A stretch of DNA of 33,463 nt from Armatimonadota bacterium. GTDB lineage: Bacteria; Armatimonadota; Fimbriimonadia; Fimbriimonadales; GBS-DC. A model generated the notes under the pieces. It was not told the DNA's origin. It did not search any database and was given only the letters and a program-made list of their open reading frames with translations. Every line of letters begins with the position of its first letter. Within the stretch, counting starts at the first letter, position 1. This document shows positions 30,181-33,463 of this stretch, piece after piece. Both the position numbers and the translations under genes were made by a program. The stretch spans positions 1 to 33,463 of the forward strand of contig JAIMAN010000026.1 in the NCBI GenBank assembly GCA_023511915.1. The letters run 5' to 3'.

Positions 30181-33100
30181 CGTGTCAAGAGGATGGGGGT
30201 TGTGGCGCGCGCGACGCGACCGTCGCTATCGACCGCCTCGATATACGCCATGTAGGTTCCTGGGGGCAGGGCGCGTTCGCTCGCGTCGCGCCCGTTCCAT
30301 GTGAGGCTCTGCGTGCCTGCGCCTGCTGCGCGGCTGGGAGTCAGCACGCGCACCGTCTCGCCGCGCGGGGTGCGGATTTCGGCGCGGAGGGTCGCCTCGC
30401 CCGTGAGTTGGAACTGCAGGGTCGCTTGTCCGCCGCGCGAGACGCTCGCCGAGAGGTTCACGATGCGCACGGGCGCAGCGACGCTCGGCTCGACGACCAC
30501 GCGCAGCGTCTGCGCCTCAGCGGGGGTGAAGCGGTAGAACTCGCGCTGGCGCATATCGACGCGCTCGCCCGTAATGGGGTTCTCCAGCACGATGCGCCAC
30601 CGCTTGGGCGTGCTGGGCGGGATGCGCCAAGTGAGGCTATGCTCGCGGTTCGGCTCGGCGGGCGCGACCTGCAGCGTCCACGCCTGCCTGCCCGACGGCG
30701 GCTTGACCGACTGCAGCAGCCGCTGCCCTGATTCGTCCAATATGCCGAACGCACTCATGCCAGGCAAGGCAGGAGGCGCGTCGTGGGTGTAAGCGTAGGC
30801 GCGGGTGCGCGCGGCGGCGTCAATCCCCACCGTAGCGACGCTGCCTCCCAGCGGCGACTGGAGGATTAGCTCCATCGCCCAAGTGGGCGCGTCAGTGGCG
30901 CGGGCGGCGCGCCCCGTGCTACCCGTCGGCGGGGGCACAAGCAGCGTGACGCCTTCGGGGCGCAGCACGCGAACCCAGTAGGCGCGCCCAGGCTCTAACT
31001 GCGTCGCCTGCACATAGGTTCCGAAACTGCCCAGCGTCCACACGCGGCTGCCCACCAGCGGCGGCTCACCCCCTACCGACTCGGTCGCCGTCTCCCACGA
31101 CACAGGCGAACTGAACTGATGCACCACCTGCAGGCTGTTGACGGGAATCGGCTGATTGAACGGCACGCCCACCAGATTCCAGCCCGGTTGCAGCGCGATT
31201 GCGAAGGGACGGTCTGTGGGTGGCGGGTCGCCTTGAATCGTGATGTTGATGGGGCTGCTCAGTTGCAGGAAGTAGCCAACTCCGGGCGCAGGGGGCGGCG
31301 TCGCGGGGTAGTAGGCGTAGTTGAACGACTCCTGCCGCCACTGTGCGAGGCGCAGCTGGCTGGCGGGGATGTTCAGCAGCTTCGCCATGTCGGTCTCGTA
31401 GGGGCGCAGGGGCATGCTGATCATATGCAGTCCTGCGCTGCGGTTCAGGGTGAACAGCCCTGCGGGGGTGAGTAGCGTCGCCTGCACATAGTGGAAGCCG
31501 ACGCCCGTGTTCGTGCGCCATGTGCCCACCTGTGCGCCCTGCGCGTTGAAGAAGGTCAAGACGGCGACGCGCTCGCGCGATAGGGTCTCCTCGCTGAACT
31601 GCATGCCGAACGCGCCTTTCGTGACGGGCGCGCTGCGCGTCTCCGTGCCGATTTGCACCTCCACCGTGCCGTCGCTCAGCCCGGACACCACGCCGAAAAA
31701 GTTGTTGCGGAAGTTCGTGCCCTGCACCTTGCTGCTGGGGTAGTGAACCTTCGCGTTCTCTGTGCCGACGCTGAAGTCCACCGTCAGGCGTTGGTTGGCG
31801 GTCTCCGCGCCGACGAAGCTGGGCACGACCGCGCCTGTGCCCACCCGAATATCCACCCGCTCATACTGCGGCGACAGCGTGAGGCGGTTGTAGGCGAAGT
31901 CCCAGTAGATGGGGTAGCAGGCGCCGTTCAGCAGCGACTCGTCCCAGCCGTTGCCCACGCGCGTCGTCTGGAAGTAGGTCAGGAACACGGTGAACACCGC
32001 CTGCTCGTCGGGCTGCAGCCCCGAAGCGTAGGGGAACATCTGCGCGTGCAGTTTGCGCCCGTAGGTCACGCTGGTGTCCAGAATATACTGTCGGCGCACC
32101 CACTGGTCAAACGGGACGCCCTCTACCGTCGGGTTCGGGTTGCCTGCAATCGCAGCGAGGGTCTGCTTGGCGAGGTTCAGCAGTTGCACGGTATCGCCGC
32201 GCAGGGCGGGCGTGTAGTTCTGGTAGTACCGCTGGTTGAACTCGCGGAAGAAGCTGGGGTACTCGGTCGCGAGTTTGAGCCACACGGAGCCTGCCAGTTG
32301 ATAGCGCACGAGCCACAGCCCACCTGTCGTGCCGCCTGCAATCGGCGGTTGGCGCAGCGAGGGCGCGATGAAACTCGGGCTGCCCAGCGTCGGCTGGTTC
32401 CACGCATCGTAGTAGGGGCGCGCGTCGTAGGTGTTGTCCAGCGTCTGGTCGATGAAGGCGGGGTTCAGCCCCGCGAGGCTGCGGAACGCGCTCCCGCGTG
32501 CGATTCGCGCCGTGACCGCCCGCGCAAAGCCCGCCTCCCATGCGTCGTAAAACGGCGCGACATCGGCATGGAACGCCTGCACCACCAGGTTCAGCAGGTT
32601 CACCGCCGCCGCCTCGCGCGAGTTGTAGATGGGGAACAGGAAGCGGCTGTTGCTCACATCGTAAATCCCGCCCACCACCGCGTCGCGGTCGCCGATGGTG
32701 TCATCGTAGTTCACGACCTGAATGGTGAGCGTGCGTGCGGGCTTGCCGTACTCGGCTTCCACCAGCGCGGGCGCGGCGTTGAGGATAGTCTGCAGGAGGG
32801 CTTTGTAGGCAGCGGGGAAGGGGTCTTCGCCGTCCACAATCTGGAAACTCAGCGCGCCGTTGCCCAGCCCGTCGGAGCGCGTGCGCGACGGCAGAATCAG
32901 CTCCCCGTTGCGCCGCAGCACCACCGTGTGCAGTATCGGCAAGCGGTAGTCTTCGGGCAGCAAGCCAAGCTGCTTGTAGAGGCGGATTTGGGCGCGCGCG
33001 CCTTGAATCTGCGCGCGGGTCGCCCGCTCCACCTGCGCCCGTATGAGTCGGTCTACCGCTTCAGGTGAACGCCCTGCGCGGTCGATGTCCACCACGATTA

Positions 33101-33233
33101 CATGTTGGGGACCGTTGCTGACCGTCTCGAAGGGGCGGTTGACGATGTTGCGATAGACCTGCTGCGCCTGTAGCCCGTTCAGAAAAAGTGCAATCGCCAG
33201 CGCCACAAGAAGGCGAAGTCTCCCTGCTCTCAT
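30177..33233 (-). CDS. Large secreted protein with FlgD-like C-terminal domain
   Basis: This 1018-residue protein has a signal peptide (about 1-23, 'LRLLVALAIALFLNGLQAQ'). The N-terminal half, about 450 residues, is of unknown family and contains 'VIVVDIDRAGRSPEAVDRLI' and a helical segment with 'VVQAFHADVAPFYDAW'. No HExxH or other protease motif is present. A middle region has 'LQPGWNLVGVPF', a segment common in secreted proteins of this type. The last 70 residues resemble the FlgD Ig-like domain ('WNGRDASERALPPGTYMAYI'). It is probably exported and modular. The ATG at 33233 has AAGGA about 10 nt upstream; an ATG at 33242 and a longer frame to 33353 are less likely. The stop overlaps the lipoprotein start. 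Confidence 0.78.
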   Translation of the reverse strand: MRAGRLRLLVALAIALFLNGLQAQQVYRNIVNRPFETVSNGPQHVIVVDIDRAGRSPEAVDRLIRAQVERATRAQIQGARAQIRLYKQLGLLPEDYRLPILHTVVLRRNGELILPSRTRSDGLGNGALSFQIVDGEDPFPAAYKALLQTILNAAPALVEAEYGKPARTLTIQVVNYDDTIGDRDAVVGGIYDVSNSRFLFPIYNSREAAAVNLLNLVVQAFHADVAPFYDAWEAGFARAVTARIARGSAFRSLAGLNPAFIDQTLDNTYDARPYYDAWNQPTLGSPSFIAPSLRQPPIAGGTTGGLWLVRYQLAGSVWLKLATEYPSFFREFNQRYYQNYTPALRGDTVQLLNLAKQTLAAIAGNPNPTVEGVPFDQWVRRQYILDTSVTYGRKLHAQMFPYASGLQPDEQAVFTVFLTYFQTTRVGNGWDESLLNGACYPIYWDFAYNRLTLSPQYERVDIRVGTGAVVPSFVGAETANQRLTVDFSVGTENAKVHYPSSKVQGTNFRNNFFGVVSGLSDGTVEVQIGTETRSAPVTKGAFGMQFSEETLSRERVAVLTFFNAQGAQVGTWRTNTGVGFHYVQATLLTPAGLFTLNRSAGLHMISMPLRPYETDMAKLLNIPASQLRLAQWRQESFNYAYYPATPPPAPGVGYFLQLSSPINITIQGDPPPTDRPFAIALQPGWNLVGVPFNQPIPVNSLQVVHQFSSPVSWETATESVGGEPPLVGSRVWTLGSFGTYVQATQLEPGRAYWVRVLRPEGVTLLVPPPTGSTGRAARATDAPTWAMELILQSPLGGSVATVGIDAAARTRAYAYTHDAPPALPGMSAFGILDESGQRLLQSVKPPSGRQAWTLQVAPAEPNREHSLTWRIPPSTPKRWRIVLENPITGERVDMRQREFYRFTPAEAQTLRVVVEPSVAAPVRIVNLSASVSRGGQATLQFQLTGEATLRAEIRTPRGETVRVLTPSRAAGAGTQSLTWNGRDASERALPPGTYMAYIEAVDSDGRVARATTPILLTR

Positions 33234-33308
33234 CGTTCCCATCCTTAGACGCGCGAAGCGGGGGCGGGTTTCCCGCGCTCGATGGGCGAAAGTGTACCCG
33301 ATGGCAGG

Positions 33309-33314
33309 TATACT
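33309..33314 (+). promoter_or_regulatory. -10 box (TATACT) of the terminal antitoxin-like gene
   Basis: TATACT is followed by GAGGTGG at 33328-33334 and the ATG at 33341, a led transcript with a good ribosome-binding site. Confidence 0.5.
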
Positions 33315-33340
33315 TAGCACGGCAAGCGAGGTGGAAACCG

Positions 33341-33463
33341 ATGGAGCAGGCACTTGAGCAATATGTGGTGGACTCGGAAGGCAACCCCGTAGCGGTAATC
33401 GTGGACATAGAGTTTTATCGTCGCTTATTGGACGCTTGGGAAGAGTTGGAAGCTATCCAAGCC
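33341..33463 (+). CDS. Antitoxin-like protein, cut by the window end
   Basis: Only the first 41 codons are present, open to the last base. They read MEQALEQYVVDSEGNPVAVI and then 'VDIEFYRRLLDAWEELEAIQ'. This is the opening of short antitoxins of the Phd/RelB-like kind, in which 'YVxDxxGxxVAVIxDIExYxRLLE' precedes a toxin-binding tail. A PIN or RelE toxin gene would be expected just past the window. The promoter and Shine-Dalgarno support the start. It is divergent from the large secreted protein gene. Confidence 0.7.
   Translation, partial: MEQALEQYVVDSEGNPVAVIVDIEFYRRLLDAWEELEAIQA

Noticed and set aside
31653-33068. Open frame of 471 codons on the plus strand
   Set aside because: It lies opposite the large secreted protein gene and has a His/Arg/Val-rich composition typical of antisense frames, with no recognisable domain.
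1-33463. CRISPR array, transposase, integrase, rRNA or tRNA genes
   Set aside because: None was seen on either strand: no regularly spaced repeats, no DDE or tyrosine recombinase motifs, and no tRNA-type T-loop with matching arms.

Overview
The window is a GC-rich bacterial chromosome segment that probably comes from an Armatimonadota bacterium, most likely a Fimbriimonadales-like thermophile. This is inferred from three things. Several secreted proteins end in a dockerin-like 'DDADLLxVLFxFG' module, many genes have a TATAAT/TATACT box a few bases before the start codon (leaderless transcription), and palindromic intergenic repeats are present. No rRNA, tRNA, CRISPR array, transposase or phage gene was seen. 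Genes are packed tightly and no gene-free stretch exceeds about 210 bases.

Layout, left to right. Positions 1-208 hold a composite palindromic repeat and no gene. An orphan UPF0175 antitoxin-like gene (209-481, -) is followed by serA (551-1756, +). Next come three tandem minus-strand genes (1753-6366) for secreted proteins that each end in the same 52-residue dockerin-like module; the third is a PQQ-type sugar dehydrogenase. An ABC exporter with an unusual zinc-ribbon N-terminal extension (6447-8768, +) faces a minus-strand cluster ltaE - yebC - rhomboid protease (11714 down to 8783). A second antitoxin-like small gene (11737-12000) sits upstream of ltaE. A large membrane-anchored VWA protein (12095-14971, +) is followed by a restriction-modification island: a 50-codon helix-turn-helix micro-gene (15024-15176) overlapping a fused Type IIG-like nuclease/methyltransferase (15140-18250).

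The middle of the window holds core genes. tmk and an R3H/SpoIIIAA-like ATPase are translationally coupled on the minus strand (18297-20566). Divergent from them are rpsT (S20) and the rpsB-tsf operon (S2, EF-Ts; 20632-22803). A cloverleaf-like palindrome (22821-22914) ends this block.

The right third (22964-33233, all minus) looks like a surface-polysaccharide and cell-surface region. A GDP-mannose dehydrogenase closely resembling AlgD is followed by three overlapping or abutting GT4 glycosyltransferases, two of which are paralogs. Upstream lie a further GT4 enzyme, a lipoprotein and a large secreted protein with a FlgD-like C-terminus. The window ends inside a third antitoxin-like gene (33341 onward, +).

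Most noteworthy are the dockerin-like modules with co-varying cysteines, the helix-turn-helix micro-gene fused in overlap to the restriction-modification gene, the zinc-ribbon ABC exporter, widespread leaderless promoters, and two unrelated intergenic elements that share one folded architecture. No single locus is a demonstrably new system; these are candidates based on reading the sequence by eye.
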